64,000 bases of DNA from an uncultured Prevotellaceae bacterium (GTDB lineage Bacteria > Bacteroidota > Bacteroidia > Bacteroidales > Bacteroidaceae), in assembly GCA_900314985.1 (NCBI GenBank), contig OMXL01000009.1, positions 1-64,000 on the forward strand, written 5' to 3'. How positions within the stretch are numbered: position 1 is the stretch's first letter; each line of letters starts with the position of its first letter. The notes beneath the pieces were generated by a model. That model saw nothing but the letters and a program-made list of their open reading frames with translations, did not search any database and was not told where the DNA came from. Made by a program: the position numbers and the translations under genes. Positions 1-8,285 of the stretch are shown one piece after another.

Positions 1-31
1 TCAATTTTCGGAGAACTTCCTTATAAACCAT
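1..31 (-). CDS. possible 5' end of a gene leaving the window
   Basis: A minus-strand ATG at 31 opens a frame (MVYKEVLRKL) that runs off the left edge. A TACCTTTGC -7 box on the same strand at 91-83 would give a leader of about 50 nt. Ten residues are too few to identify a family. The start is loosely like HicA-type toxins, but that is only a guess. Confidence 0.2.
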   Translation of the reverse strand, partial: MVYKEVLRKL

Positions 32-206
32 TAGTACCAAATTACACTTTGTTCACACTTACCCCACTCTTATTCCATGGGGGCAAAGGTAAAAGACTGG
101 CACCTGTCATCCAATGAATGATGGTACAACTCGCAAGGTTATGAAGAAGTAAAAGAAGCAATAGCTCTATTCGTTAAGCGCAGCAATAACAGTTGTTGCG
201 CTTTTT

Positions 207-326
207 GTTGAACTCGATTCAGAAAGCACGAAAATGGGAGAAGGTTCCACATTCTACATAAATTGCTCGGAATACCGATGTAAGCAAGGGGTTTGCGCTG
301 TGTGGAGTCTCAAAATGAACTCCACA
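207..326 (+). pseudogene. possible histidine-kinase C-terminal fragment
   Basis: An open frame without its own plausible start reads ESTKMGEGSTFYI, which resembles the G2-box end of HATPase_c domains (ES..G.GSTFY). It then runs into unrelated sequence and stops at 326. No other kinase motif is found upstream within the window. It may be a decayed fragment or chance similarity. Confidence 0.25.
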
Positions 327-327
327 C
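300..327. repeat. 9-bp inverted repeat (hairpin)
   Basis: GTGTGGAGT at 300-308 pairs perfectly with ACTCCACAC at 319-327 across a 10-nt loop. No T-tract follows, so a terminator is not clearly supported. It lies in the gene-free 1-615 stretch. Confidence 0.5.
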
Positions 328-410
328 GCTGAACCCCCAGTAAATAAAGGGGAAGGGGGAATGTTAGGTCTTTTTTGCAACGTCAAAGAAAAGGTAAGAC
401 TTGAAGGCGT

Positions 411-490
411 GCGAGACAGGCTAAGCCAGCTCAGGGACAGGCTAATACAGAACTGGGATAAGCTAATACAGAGCTGTATCAGCCTGTCTT
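411..490 (+). repeat. 21-bp degenerate tandem repeat, left array
   Basis: About four units with period 21 (GCT anchors at 420, 441, 462, then GCC at 482). The core is close to GCTAATACAG. The array lies inside a 49-codon open frame (ATG 361, stop 508-510) whose translation shows a heptad repeat (LSQLRDR, LIQNWDK, LIQSCIS). A related array in the opposite orientation lies at 63610-63730, where the same frame has stop codons, so coding function is doubtful. Confidence 0.65.
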
Positions 491-535
491 TTCTTGATTC
501 AACTTCATAAACTATGCTAAAAGAGAGTATAATGG

Positions 536-568
536 TTGCGAAAATCTCTCAATTATTTGTACCTTTGC
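536..568 (+). promoter_or_regulatory. Bacteroidales-type promoter of the nitroreductase gene
   Basis: TTG at 536-538 as -33 and TACCTTTGC at 560-568 as -7, 21 nt apart and about 48 nt before the ATG. Confidence 0.7.
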
Positions 569-615
569 GGATATAATTTACGAAAATAAAAATCAATAAC
601 CAAACAAAAACAATT

Positions 616-1224
616 ATGAAGAAGTTAATGACTATCATGCTTGCCCTCGCCATGACTGCGGGCGTTTCAGCACAGCAAAGCAAGAATAGCGATGCTCAGG
701 CTGCCATCAACAACATTATGACACGCACCAGCATTCGCCAGTACACCAACCAGCCAGTTTCTGCGGCCGACATTGAGACGCTGCTTCGTGCTGGTATGGC
801 AGCACCCACAGCTGTCAACAAACAGCCCTGGCATTTTGTGGTGGTTACCGACAAGGCTAAGCTGAAGGAATTGTCAGGAGGCCGTGGCCGTATGTTGGAG
901 CAATGCGCATTGGCCATTGTGGTTTGTGGCGATATGGAAAAGGCTATGCCCGGTAAGGCTCAGAAATACTGGATTCAGGACTGCTCGGCAGCTACTGAGA
1001 ATATCCTGCTGGCAGCCAATGCCCTTGGTCTTGGAGCCGTTTGGACGGGAGGATATCCCATGGATGACCGCGTGGCTAATATTTCAAAAGCGCTGAAGCT
1101 GCCTGAGACCATCATCCCGCTTTGCACCATTGTCATTGGTCACCCTGCCGAGCAACCCAAACCCAAGGATAAATGGAAGCCCGAAAACGTATCGTATAAC
1201 GAGTTTGGCGGAAAGGCGAAGTAA
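616..1224 (+). CDS. exported nitroreductase family protein
   Basis: Putative FMN-dependent, NAD(P)H-using nitroreductase of 202 residues. Residues 1-19 form a signal peptide ending near VSAQ, so the enzyme probably acts in the periplasm or as an exported protein, whereas most family members are cytoplasmic. Family landmarks are the FMN-phosphate binding segment TRTSIRQYT (36-44), MAAPTAVNKQPWHF (61-74), and GLGAVWTGG followed by the C-terminal PLCTIVIGHPAE (168-179). It is monocistronic, with its own promoter and a second promoter before the next gene. The physiological substrate cannot be read from sequence. Confidence 0.85.
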   Translation: MKKLMTIMLALAMTAGVSAQQSKNSDAQAAINNIMTRTSIRQYTNQPVSAADIETLLRAGMAAPTAVNKQPWHFVVVTDKAKLKELSGGRGRMLEQCALAIVVCGDMEKAMPGKAQKYWIQDCSAATENILLAANALGLGAVWTGGYPMDDRVANISKALKLPETIIPLCTIVIGHPAEQPKPKDKWKPENVSYNEFGGKAK

Positions 1225-1238
1225 TTTCTTACACAGAA

Positions 1239-1272
1239 TTTTGGCGATGTCAAATATAATGCCTAACTTTGT
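1239..1272 (+). promoter_or_regulatory. promoter of the S9 peptidase gene
   Basis: TTTTG at 1239-1243 and TAACTTTGT at 1264-1272, spacing 20 nt, 22 nt before the ATG at 1295. Confidence 0.65.
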
Positions 1273-1294
1273 CGGTTGATAAATATTCAAGACA

Positions 1295-3454
1295 ATGAAA
1301 AAAGTACTATTCATGGCGTTGGCACTGCTGGCAGTAGTGACCATGGACGCTAAGAAACTGGATTTGAAAGAGATTACCCGCGGCGTATTCCGTGGGGAGA
1401 CGGTGAGTGACGTACAGCCATTAGCTGATGGCGAGAGCTATGCCCAGCTGAGCAATGACGGTCGTCGCATCGTGCAGTATTCGTTCAAGACTGGTAAGGA
1501 GGTGACTACGCTGTTTGACGTGGCTACCGTAAAGGGCGACAAGCTGGACGGTATTGATGGCTACATCATGAGTCCTGACGGCAAGCGCATCCTGATTCAG
1601 ACGAAGACGAAGCGTATCTATCGCCATTCGTTTACCGCCAACTATTATATCTATACCATCCATAACAACCGCATCGTGCCCCTGTCAGAGAATGGTCCGC
1701 AGCAGACACCGCTGTTCTCGCCCGATGGTGTACAGATAGCCTTTGTGCGCGACGGCAACATCTTTATTGTCAAGCTGTTGTACGACAATGCAGAGATACA
1801 GGTGACGAAAGATGGTAAGAAGAACCAGGTGATTAACGGTATCCCCGACTGGGTGAACGAGGAGGAGTTCTCGAACAACCGCTCGATGGTGTTCTCTGCT
1901 GACAGCCGTCAGATTGTCTGGGTGCGCTATGATGAGAGCGCCGTGAAGGAGTGCTTCATTCCTAAGACCGATGGTGGCTTCAGCTATAAGTATCCTGTTG
2001 CTGGCGAACAGAACTCTACTGTGAGCGTATGGAGCTACGACGTGCCCAGCCGTCAGACCCGTCAGCTGCAGGTGCCCATCGAGAAGGATGGCTATGTATC
2101 GCGCCTGGTGGCTACCAGCGACTCGTCGCAGATTGCCGTCTTCACGCTGAACCGCCATCAGGACTGCCTGCGCATCTACATGGCCAATCCGTTGACTACC
2201 GTTAGCAAGCTGTCTGTAGAGGAGAAGGTAGATAAGTACGTCTGTGAAGAGAGCTATACCAATGCTGTCATCAGCAAGCGCCACATCCTGTTGCCCAGCG
2301 ACCGTGACGGCAATATGCACCTCTACCTCTATAACTTCAACGGTCAGCTGCTGCGCCAGGTGGAACAGGGCGACTATGAGGTGAGCGAGGTGTATGGCTA
2401 CGACGAGCAGACGGGAGCCGTATATTATGCCTCGCACGAGAACGGTGCAACAGACCAGCGCGTGTGGGTGGCTTACGAGAACGGCAAGCGCGAATGTCTG
2501 ACGAAGAAGGCTGGCTGGAACAGTGCTGTGTTCAGCAAGAATTTCCAGTACTTTATCAATACGTGGAGCGACATCAATACCCCTTACGTCTGCACCATCT
2601 ATACTAATAAAGGTAAAAAGGTGGAGACGCTGGTGGATAACAAGGCCCTGCGCGACCAGCTGAAAAACTATCAGTTGGGCGAGCGCGAACTGTTTACGCT
2701 GACCACCTCAGAGGGTGTCACGCTGAACGGCTGGATGGTGAAGCCTCGCGACTTTAGCGAAAAGAAGCGCTATCCCGTCATCATGTACCAGTATGGTGGA
2801 CCTGGCAACCAGCAGGTGAAGGACAGCTGGGGCATCGGTATGAATGGACAGGGAGCAGCCTTGGAGCAGTATCTCTCTGAGCAGGGCTTCATCTGCGTCT
2901 GCATAGACAACCGTGGTACAGGCGGTCGTGGTGCCGACTTCAAGAAGTGTACCTATCTGAAACTCGGTCAGTTAGAGGCTGTCGACCAGGTGGAAGCCGC
3001 CCTGTGGCTGGGTCAGCAGTCGTATGTCGATAAGAAGCGCATTGCCATCTGGGGCTGGAGCTTTGGTGGCTTCAATACGCTGATGTCGATGTCAGAGGGT
3101 AGGGGTGTGTTCTGCTGTGGTATTGCCATTGCTCCGCCAACCACCTGGCGCTACTATGACACTATCTATACCGAGCGTTTTATGCGTACACCTCAGGAGA
3201 ATCCTGCTGGCTATGACGATAACCCACAGACTCGCGTGAACAGTCTGCAGGGAGACCTGATGATTATTCATGGTCTGGCAGACGATAACGTGCACTACCG
3301 CAACACCGCTGAATACTGCGAGAAGCTAATCCAGGCTGACAAGGATTTCCGTCAGCAGATCTACGCAGACCGTAACCACAGCATCTATGGCGGAAACACA
3401 CGCAATCACCTGTTCCGTCAGTGCGTCCAGTTCTTTAAGCATGAGATGAAGTAA
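1295..3454 (+). CDS. S9 family peptidase, dipeptidyl-peptidase IV-like
   Basis: Exported serine exopeptidase of 719 residues, expected to remove N-terminal dipeptides (X-Pro type) in peptide and protein use. A signal peptide (about 1-19) is followed by a DPP IV-type beta-propeller region with a conserved WVNEEEF element (about 186-193) that in the family contains the glutamates binding the substrate amino terminus. The alpha/beta-hydrolase domain follows. The catalytic triad is visible: Ser589 in GWSFGG, Asp663/664 in HGLADDNVHY and His695 in DRNHS. Length matches bacterial DPP IV. It is monocistronic and ends at a strong bidirectional hairpin. Confidence 0.92.
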   Translation: MKKVLFMALALLAVVTMDAKKLDLKEITRGVFRGETVSDVQPLADGESYAQLSNDGRRIVQYSFKTGKEVTTLFDVATVKGDKLDGIDGYIMSPDGKRILIQTKTKRIYRHSFTANYYIYTIHNNRIVPLSENGPQQTPLFSPDGVQIAFVRDGNIFIVKLLYDNAEIQVTKDGKKNQVINGIPDWVNEEEFSNNRSMVFSADSRQIVWVRYDESAVKECFIPKTDGGFSYKYPVAGEQNSTVSVWSYDVPSRQTRQLQVPIEKDGYVSRLVATSDSSQIAVFTLNRHQDCLRIYMANPLTTVSKLSVEEKVDKYVCEESYTNAVISKRHILLPSDRDGNMHLYLYNFNGQLLRQVEQGDYEVSEVYGYDEQTGAVYYASHENGATDQRVWVAYENGKRECLTKKAGWNSAVFSKNFQYFINTWSDINTPYVCTIYTNKGKKVETLVDNKALRDQLKNYQLGERELFTLTTSEGVTLNGWMVKPRDFSEKKRYPVIMYQYGGPGNQQVKDSWGIGMNGQGAALEQYLSEQGFICVCIDNRGTGGRGADFKKCTYLKLGQLEAVDQVEAALWLGQQSYVDKKRIAIWGWSFGGFNTLMSMSEGRGVFCCGIAIAPPTTWRYYDTIYTERFMRTPQENPAGYDDNPQTRVNSLQGDLMIIHGLADDNVHYRNTAEYCEKLIQADKDFRQQIYADRNHSIYGGNTRNHLFRQCVQFFKHEMK

Positions 3455-3455
3455 A

Positions 3456-3483
3456 GTTTAGAGTTTAAAGTTTATAGTTGAAA
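3456..3483 (+). repeat. heptamer tandem repeat behind the S9 peptidase stop
   Basis: Four 7-nt units (GTTTAGA, GTTTAAA, GTTTATA, GTTGAAA) begin 2 nt after the stop codon and run into the terminator hairpin. This is one of a set of locus-specific 7-9 nt repeats found at gene 3' ends in this window. Confidence 0.8.
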
Positions 3484-3513
3484 GGAACCGGCTCAATTAG
3501 AGCCGGTTCCTTT
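3481..3513. terminator. bidirectional terminator, overlapping a coding end
   Basis: A perfect 14-bp stem, AAAGGAACCGGCTC (3481-3494) with GAGCCGGTTCCTTT (3500-3513), loop 5 nt. It lies between the convergent S9 peptidase and barrel genes. The stop codon of the barrel gene lies in the loop region and the right arm encodes its last residues. Confidence 0.85.
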
Positions 3514-6121
3514 CGTCGTTACCAGCACCAGTACCTTTATATTTCGAATTGCTGGCGTTGAAGCTGTAGCTCAGCGTGAGGCCCACAGCCTGCGAATAGC
3601 TGTAGTCATTCTGTGAGGTCTGGCCTATCTCGTAGTAAGTGGTCATCTTGGTTCTGTTGGTGCGGAAGATGTCGTTGGCATAGAGTGTGGCATTCAGTCG
3701 TCCCTGCCAGAAGGTCTTCTGTAGGCGGGCACTCATTGCAAAGTTGCTGTTGCGATACATGAATCCCCAGTGGTTGCTGCCAGTATAGTCGATACGTAGC
3801 AGTGCCTTGGTGGTGGGATTGATGACAAACCAGTTATGCAGGCTGAAGCTGAATTCGGGCTTGTTCATTTTCATGGGCGCTCCGTAGGCTTCGGCATCAA
3901 ACATCTGCTGATAGTAGTGCAGCGTGGCCGTGGGTTGCCAGAATCCCAACTTGGGTGATGCTACGAGCGTGGCATGGACACGATCCTGATGGTCGAAGTT
4001 GTACTGTCGGATGATGGCAATCTCGTTGGCCTCGTCGTACACCTGAGCAATATGGGTGAAGAAGTCCTTCTCGCGTGTAAAACCGGTGACAAAGGTCAGC
4101 CACGAATAGGTCACGTTGAGGTCGATGCTTTGGCGTACTGATGGGCGCAGCAGTGGGTTGCCACCCTCGTAGAGCATGCGGCTGTCATAGACAATTGCCG
4201 AACTCAGCGTACCGTAGGGTGGGCGAGTGATGCGCTTGCTATAGCTCAGCTGGGCGCTCCACTTATTCTTCTGCCATGCTACCGACAGGTTGGGGAACCA
4301 GTCGTTGTAGGTGCGGCTGGGCTCCGACTGCCAAACGCCAAACGAGCTGTAATCGGTCTTTACGTGTTCATAGCGAAGACCCGCATTCACGTTGAACGTT
4401 GAACGATGAACGTTGAACGTTAACTGGTATTCTGCGAAGCCGGCAATGTTCTTTTCCTTCATCTCGTTGTCAGCCTCTGGGATGATATTCTCCTGCGTAT
4501 AGTTGTTGCCGTGACTCTGTGTGGAAGTAGCCTCAGAGCCAGCGCTCAACATTCCTTTCCATACAGGATAAGAGAGTATCAGCTTGCCAGCCACCATCGT
4601 CTTTTTCTCATTGTTGAAAGTAGTGATGGTGCGATTGCCCAGCTCCGAACTCAGCTCTTCCTGATTCAGGTGGTCGCCCGATTCGCGTCGCAGCATGGTG
4701 GCATTCAGGTCGATACCCAGTTTGCCCACCTTACCTATATAATAGCTGTTCACCTCCCATACTGGTTTGTCGGGCTGCGAGGCTTCCGTCTTCAGCAGGA
4801 TGTCACCGTAGAAGGCTCCGTTCTTCAGATAGTTCTGTGTCATGTCACAGTAAAAATCCTGCGAGAGTAACTTCTGCGATGAGAAGCTCAATCCGACGGA
4901 ATGGTCTGTATTGAAATCGTAGCTCAGGCCTGCTTTGTAGTCAAGCTGTGTCCAACGGCTTCTGACGGGAATGTCGGCATGCACATTAAACAAGTCCTTG
5001 CGGATATGCAACTCCTGATCTACATCCTGGTCGTTGCTGTAGTGGCTCCAATCGAACGCAACATTGGCAAAGGCCTCCAGACCGCCCGTACGATATTTCA
5101 CCGTCAGGTCTTCGTAGTTATTCCAATAGTTGTTCTTTACAGTCTGCGAGGTAGCCATCACGCTCAGACCTTCGCCCTGTGGCTTCAGCGTCTTGATGCG
5201 GATAACGGCATTCACCTCCGCATTATAGCTGGCACCAGGAGCCGTAATCACGTCAACACTCTTTACGTCTGACGACTTGAGAAGCTTCAGCTCTCGCACG
5301 TCGCGAACCTTCTTATTATTAATGTATATCTCAGGTTCTCCCTTGGCCAGCACCTCAAATTTACCATTGCCGCCTCTTACCAGCGGAATCATGGATAGCA
5401 GTTCGTCGGCATTGCCAATGTCGTGGAGCAGAGAGTGTTGCACCTCGACGGACATGCCGCCATGCACCATCTTGTACTGCGGTATCTCGCCCTTAATCTC
5501 TACACCTTTCACCATATAGGTCTCAGGGTACAAGGTGATGGTGCCTATCTCGCCCACGCTGATGCTGCGCTTGACGGTCTTGTAGCCCACGCATGTCACC
5601 TTGATGGTTGCTCGTTTGGCATCACAGGGTATGACGAAATCGCCATTCTCATTGCTCACGCTGCCATTGATAAAGGTTCCTGCCGTCACGGCGTCGCCTT
5701 GCCCATAATTATTAACTGTTAAACTTTCTGTGGATTTTGGCTTCATGGCATCGCTGAACAATGAGATGTTGGCGAATTCAATGGGATGGCCTTTCTCGTC
5801 AATGATACGGCCAATCACTTTTGTGCTTACCTTCTGTGTGCATTCCACAAAGATGCGCTCTTTGTCGTAGGTCACCTTCATGGGGTAGAAACCTATCACC
5901 TGGCGGAGGGCATCGGTGATGGTCAGATTCTGGAAACTGGTGGTTACGGTGAAGTCTTCCAGTTCGTCGTAGATGAAATAGATGGTTCTGTCGGTACCCG
6001 CCTTGTTCAGGTCTTCCAGTACTTTCGATAGCGACAAGTCCTGGTAGTTGCGGCTAATCTTCTGTGCGTCAGTGCATAATGCGATGCTACACAGCAGAAC
6101 TGCGAGAATATATTTTTTCAT
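3497..6121 (-). CDS. TonB-dependent-receptor-like outer membrane barrel with N-terminal signalling domain
   Basis: Outer membrane protein of 874 residues. In order: signal peptide (1-19); an STN-like short domain (about 25-90), the type that relays signals to FecR/FecI regulators; a carboxypeptidase-D-like regulatory beta-sandwich (about 97-200); a plug-like segment (about 225-320, with IYINNKKVRDV); and an outer-membrane-beta-barrel family domain to the end. The C-terminus is SKYKGTGAGNDERNRL, a tail shared with three paralogues at 12773, 16804 and 19343. It is last in an operon behind the LytTR, sigma and anti-sigma genes, 18 nt after the anti-sigma stop, which suggests a trans-envelope signalling receptor. 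Ligand unknown. Heptamer repeats at 4391-4425 encode an inserted FNVHRSTFNVN. Confidence 0.88.
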   Translation of the reverse strand: MKKYILAVLLCSIALCTDAQKISRNYQDLSLSKVLEDLNKAGTDRTIYFIYDELEDFTVTTSFQNLTITDALRQVIGFYPMKVTYDKERIFVECTQKVSTKVIGRIIDEKGHPIEFANISLFSDAMKPKSTESLTVNNYGQGDAVTAGTFINGSVSNENGDFVIPCDAKRATIKVTCVGYKTVKRSISVGEIGTITLYPETYMVKGVEIKGEIPQYKMVHGGMSVEVQHSLLHDIGNADELLSMIPLVRGGNGKFEVLAKGEPEIYINNKKVRDVRELKLLKSSDVKSVDVITAPGASYNAEVNAVIRIKTLKPQGEGLSVMATSQTVKNNYWNNYEDLTVKYRTGGLEAFANVAFDWSHYSNDQDVDQELHIRKDLFNVHADIPVRSRWTQLDYKAGLSYDFNTDHSVGLSFSSQKLLSQDFYCDMTQNYLKNGAFYGDILLKTEASQPDKPVWEVNSYYIGKVGKLGIDLNATMLRRESGDHLNQEELSSELGNRTITTFNNEKKTMVAGKLILSYPVWKGMLSAGSEATSTQSHGNNYTQENIIPEADNEMKEKNIAGFAEYQLTFNVHRSTFNVNAGLRYEHVKTDYSSFGVWQSEPSRTYNDWFPNLSVAWQKNKWSAQLSYSKRITRPPYGTLSSAIVYDSRMLYEGGNPLLRPSVRQSIDLNVTYSWLTFVTGFTREKDFFTHIAQVYDEANEIAIIRQYNFDHQDRVHATLVASPKLGFWQPTATLHYYQQMFDAEAYGAPMKMNKPEFSFSLHNWFVINPTTKALLRIDYTGSNHWGFMYRNSNFAMSARLQKTFWQGRLNATLYANDIFRTNRTKMTTYYEIGQTSQNDYSYSQAVGLTLSYSFNASNSKYKGTGAGNDERNRL
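4391..4425. repeat. in-frame heptamer tandem repeat inside a barrel gene
   Basis: Five 7-nt units (GTTGAAC, GTTGAAC, GATGAAC, GTTGAAC, GTTAACT) inside the coding region, read on the minus strand as FNVHRSTFNVN just before the conserved GLRYEH strand. The three paralogues have shorter, unrelated residues here. Confidence 0.8.
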
Positions 6122-6139
6122 TTTTGTGTTGGCTAAAAG

Positions 6140-6688
6140 TTATTCTACGATGAGTTTCTGGCTGTTGCGAGAGATGTGGAAACGCTCGAACTTATTGAAC
6201 ATGTCGATGACTTCGTCAATAGTCTGCTGCTTGTCCCACGTAAAGTAGAGTCGCACATGCTTCACCTCTTCATTCTTATAGACACATTCTACCTGGTAGA
6301 AAGTTGCAATGTCGTTCAGAATGGTGCTCAGTTCCTTATCTTCATAGACTATGGACTGCTGCAGAGCATTATCTTGCTCTGCAAGTGTAGAGTGTAGAGT
6401 GGAGGGTGTAGAGTTGGCTACCACTGTTGTCTCTTGCTTCTTGCCTCTTATCTCTTGCTTCTCGAACAAGTGGATGGTAGCGTAGGCAATGCCGCCAAGC
6501 ATGAGCACACTGATAAACATGGCAGCAATCTTAAAGAAGAAAGGTTGCCTCTTGCTTCTAAAGTGCTCTGCCTCAAACTTCGTCCACTCCTCGTTGATGA
6601 TGTCGTTGGTGTCAATATCATCGTCGTGGAGAGACTCTTGCGCATACATCCTTTTCAGCAGTTCTTCCAGTTTTTCATTTGATTCCAT
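6140..6688 (-). CDS. FecR-like anti-sigma factor (short, DUF4974-type C-terminus)
   Basis: Probable membrane anti-sigma factor of 182 residues paired with the sigma factor just upstream. The acidic cytoplasmic N-terminus (about 1-48) would bind sigma. One transmembrane helix follows (about 50-74, FFFKIAAMFISVLMLGG). The C-terminal about 70 residues (LSTILNDIATFYQVECVY and onward) match the DUF4974/STN-like module that ends FecR-family proteins. It lacks the long central FecR beta domain, so it is about half the usual length. Its ATG overlaps the sigma gene by 14 nt, implying coupled translation. Residues around 90-105 (NSTPSTLHSTL) are encoded by heptamer repeats. Confidence 0.78.
   Translation of the reverse strand: MESNEKLEELLKRMYAQESLHDDDIDTNDIINEEWTKFEAEHFRSKRQPFFFKIAAMFISVLMLGGIAYATIHLFEKQEIRGKKQETTVVANSTPSTLHSTLAEQDNALQQSIVYEDKELSTILNDIATFYQVECVYKNEEVKHVRLYFTWDKQQTIDEVIDMFNKFERFHISRNSQKLIVE
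6385..6465. repeat. two in-frame heptamer arrays in the anti-sigma gene
   Basis: The first array at 6385-6412 is GTGTAGA, GTGTAGA, GTGGAGG, GTGTAGA. The second at 6431-6465 is CTCTTGC, TTCTTGC, CTCTTAT, CTCTTGC, TTCTCGA. Both encode linker residues between the membrane helix and the C-terminal module, where length changes are tolerable. Confidence 0.75.
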
Positions 6689-7175
6689 AACCTGATGCTT
6701 TAAAGTGGTCTTTTAATTTCTGAAGTGACTGCGACAGGTGATTATGAACGGTGACCTCGCTGACTTGCAGTATCTTAGCAATCTCGCGGTACTTCAGTCC
6801 CTGCTGGTAGCGCAGACGGAGAATCTGCTGCGAGAGCTTGGGCATGTGCTCGTCAATGTAGCGATGCAGCATCTGCAGCTGTTCCTGTTCGTTGGTTCGT
6901 TCTGGGGTAATCATCTCTACGACGATGGCCTGTTGCATTTGCTGTTCTTTCTGCTTGTGCACGAGCAGATTGATGCAGCGATTGCGCACGCTGGTAAGCA
7001 GAAAGGCCTGGAGCGTCTCCGAACGGAGATTGGTGCCGCTATGCAACAGATGGGCAAACACGTCGCTCACCACATCTTTGCTTTCTGCGTCATTGCCTAG
7101 CATTTTCATGGCCAGTCGGTACATACCGTCGTAATGACTTCTGAAAACCTTTTCGAACTCTCGCCTGTCAGTCAT
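6675..7175 (-). CDS. ECF RNA polymerase sigma factor
   Basis: FecI/RpoE-like sigma-70 factor of 166 residues. Region 2 (about residues 8-75: FRSHYDGMYRLAMKMLG, VSDVFAHLL) binds core polymerase and the -10-like element. Region 4 (about 105-160) holds the helix-turn-helix GLKYREIAKILQVSEVTVHNHL. The start is placed at the ATG at 7175 (MTDRREFEK); the frame is open to a TTG at 7259, but that extension is not conserved in character and begins 5 nt after the LytTR stop. It lies 89 nt downstream of the LytTR gene and overlaps the anti-sigma gene by 14 nt. The pair probably controls the barrel receptor in the same operon. Confidence 0.88.
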   Translation of the reverse strand: MTDRREFEKVFRSHYDGMYRLAMKMLGNDAESKDVVSDVFAHLLHSGTNLRSETLQAFLLTSVRNRCINLLVHKQKEQQMQQAIVVEMITPERTNEQEQLQMLHRYIDEHMPKLSQQILRLRYQQGLKYREIAKILQVSEVTVHNHLSQSLQKLKDHFKASGYGIK

Positions 7176-7264
7176 GTTTCTTGCAGTCTTTTTCTCATAA
7201 TACAATCGACCCTTCCGTTTTCCTAAGCAAAACTGCAAGAAAATGTCGAAAGGTGACAAAAAAG

Positions 7265-8143
7265 TTAACCTAAAAGCTCCTTCAGCTTAATGTAATTGCT
7301 GCGCGAAACGGGAATAGCATCGTGGCTGTGGCGCATCACGAGTTGCATGGCACGAGAATTAGAGGAAATATGTTCTACCTGATTGAGGTTGACCATGAAG
7401 GCACGATGGCAGCGGACAATGATGGCATAAGCCTGCAGCTGGTCTTCCATCTGCTTCATCGTGGCGCGAAGCATATTGGTATGCACCTCGCCTTCATGCA
7501 GCAGCACCACCTTCACATAGTTGCCAACGGCTTCAATATATAATAGGTCTGAAATCTCGAGGTTAACATGTTCGTTGGTGTTACCCTCCAACGTAATCTG
7601 TGAAGCAGGATTGGTGTCGTCTTCCTGTGTTGGCTGTATATCCTGCTCAGAAGTCTGCAATTTCTTCAGTTGCTCATTCAGCAGTCTGGTCTCCTCCAGT
7701 TCTGCTGCCAGATAACGGCTACGGAACTTGAATCGCCAGTACAGTCCGACAGTGAAAGAGAGGAAGGCGATAATCACCAGCGTTTCCAGGAAATTGGTCA
7801 CCGACAGCTTATTGCCCTCTATCAAATCGCTCATGGCGAAGTGGCGGTAGACGCAGATAAGTAGCGACACTAACGGCGTATTGATGCATTGGAAGCGGAG
7901 GTTGCGGCTGATGATGTAGCTGACGCCACGGTCGTAGGAACGGGGCATGCGAACAATGTATTTCAGAATGACCTCCGTCAGGAAACAACTGAACAATCCC
8001 AATACGAATAATGCTAACAAATGAACATAGGCCTGCCATTGCCACACTTCAAGTCCGAAGGGCTTAAAGATGGCTAATGCCAGTATAATAAAAGCGGTAC
8101 TGACGATGCGGATGTTGATAGATTGTTTACGACCTTGTTTCAT
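7265..8143 (-). CDS. membrane-anchored LytTR DNA-binding regulator
   Basis: Protein of 292 residues with four predicted membrane helices in residues 12-140, a short coiled linker (about 148-175, ELEETRLLNEQLKKL) and a C-terminal LytTR DNA-binding domain (about 190-292: LLYIEAVGNYVKVVL, VRCHRAFMVNL, IPVSRSNYIKLKELL). There is no receiver domain, so activity is probably set by the membrane part rather than by phosphorylation. It has its own promoter (-7 TAATTTTGC at 8161-8153). LytTR-like direct repeats lie directly upstream and in front of three genes in this block, so it is a good candidate for their regulator and for autoregulation. Confidence 0.88.
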   Translation of the reverse strand: MKQGRKQSINIRIVSTAFIILALAIFKPFGLEVWQWQAYVHLLALFVLGLFSCFLTEVILKYIVRMPRSYDRGVSYIISRNLRFQCINTPLVSLLICVYRHFAMSDLIEGNKLSVTNFLETLVIIAFLSFTVGLYWRFKFRSRYLAAELEETRLLNEQLKKLQTSEQDIQPTQEDDTNPASQITLEGNTNEHVNLEISDLLYIEAVGNYVKVVLLHEGEVHTNMLRATMKQMEDQLQAYAIIVRCHRAFMVNLNQVEHISSNSRAMQLVMRHSHDAIPVSRSNYIKLKELLG

Positions 8144-8152
8144 TTACGGTCT

Positions 8153-8185
8153 GCAAAATTAATACAATCCATCAAAATCACCAAA
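8153..8185 (-). promoter_or_regulatory. promoter of the LytTR gene
   Basis: Minus-strand -33 TTTGG (8185-8181) and -7 TAATTTTGC (8161-8153), spacing about 19-20 nt. The -33 element abuts the first LytTR-type half-site starting at 8185, so binding there would affect this promoter too. Confidence 0.65.
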
Positions 8186-8217
8186 CCATTCATCACATTT
8201 TTGCGCAGTTTATCCCA
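8185..8217 (+). promoter_or_regulatory. LytTR/AlgR-type direct repeat, divergent operator
   Basis: Half-site 1 ACCATTCATCACA (8185-8197) and half-site 2 GCAGTTTATCCCA (8205-8217), period 20 bp. Half-site 1 starts 61 bp before the -7 box of the plus-strand gene. The same layout occurs at 19191 and, with two perfect copies, at 16697. The motif is close to the AlgR consensus ACCGTTCGTC. Confidence 0.65.
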
Positions 8218-8221
8218 TAAA

Positions 8222-8254
8222 TTTGGAAACTATATGGATATGTTGTACCTTTGC
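8222..8254 (+). promoter_or_regulatory. promoter of the LiaF-like gene
   Basis: TTTG at 8222-8225 and TACCTTTGC at 8246-8254, spacing 20 nt. The second LytTR half-site ends 5 nt before the -33 box, the position expected for an activator touching RNA polymerase. Confidence 0.75.
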
Positions 8255-8285
8255 GGTCAGATTTGAATCACAAAAACGAAAAAAG

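Noticed and set aside
1685-2437. A 250-codon minus-strand open frame within the S9 peptidase gene.
   Set aside because: It lies wholly antisense to a clearly real gene and shows no family motif or promoter.
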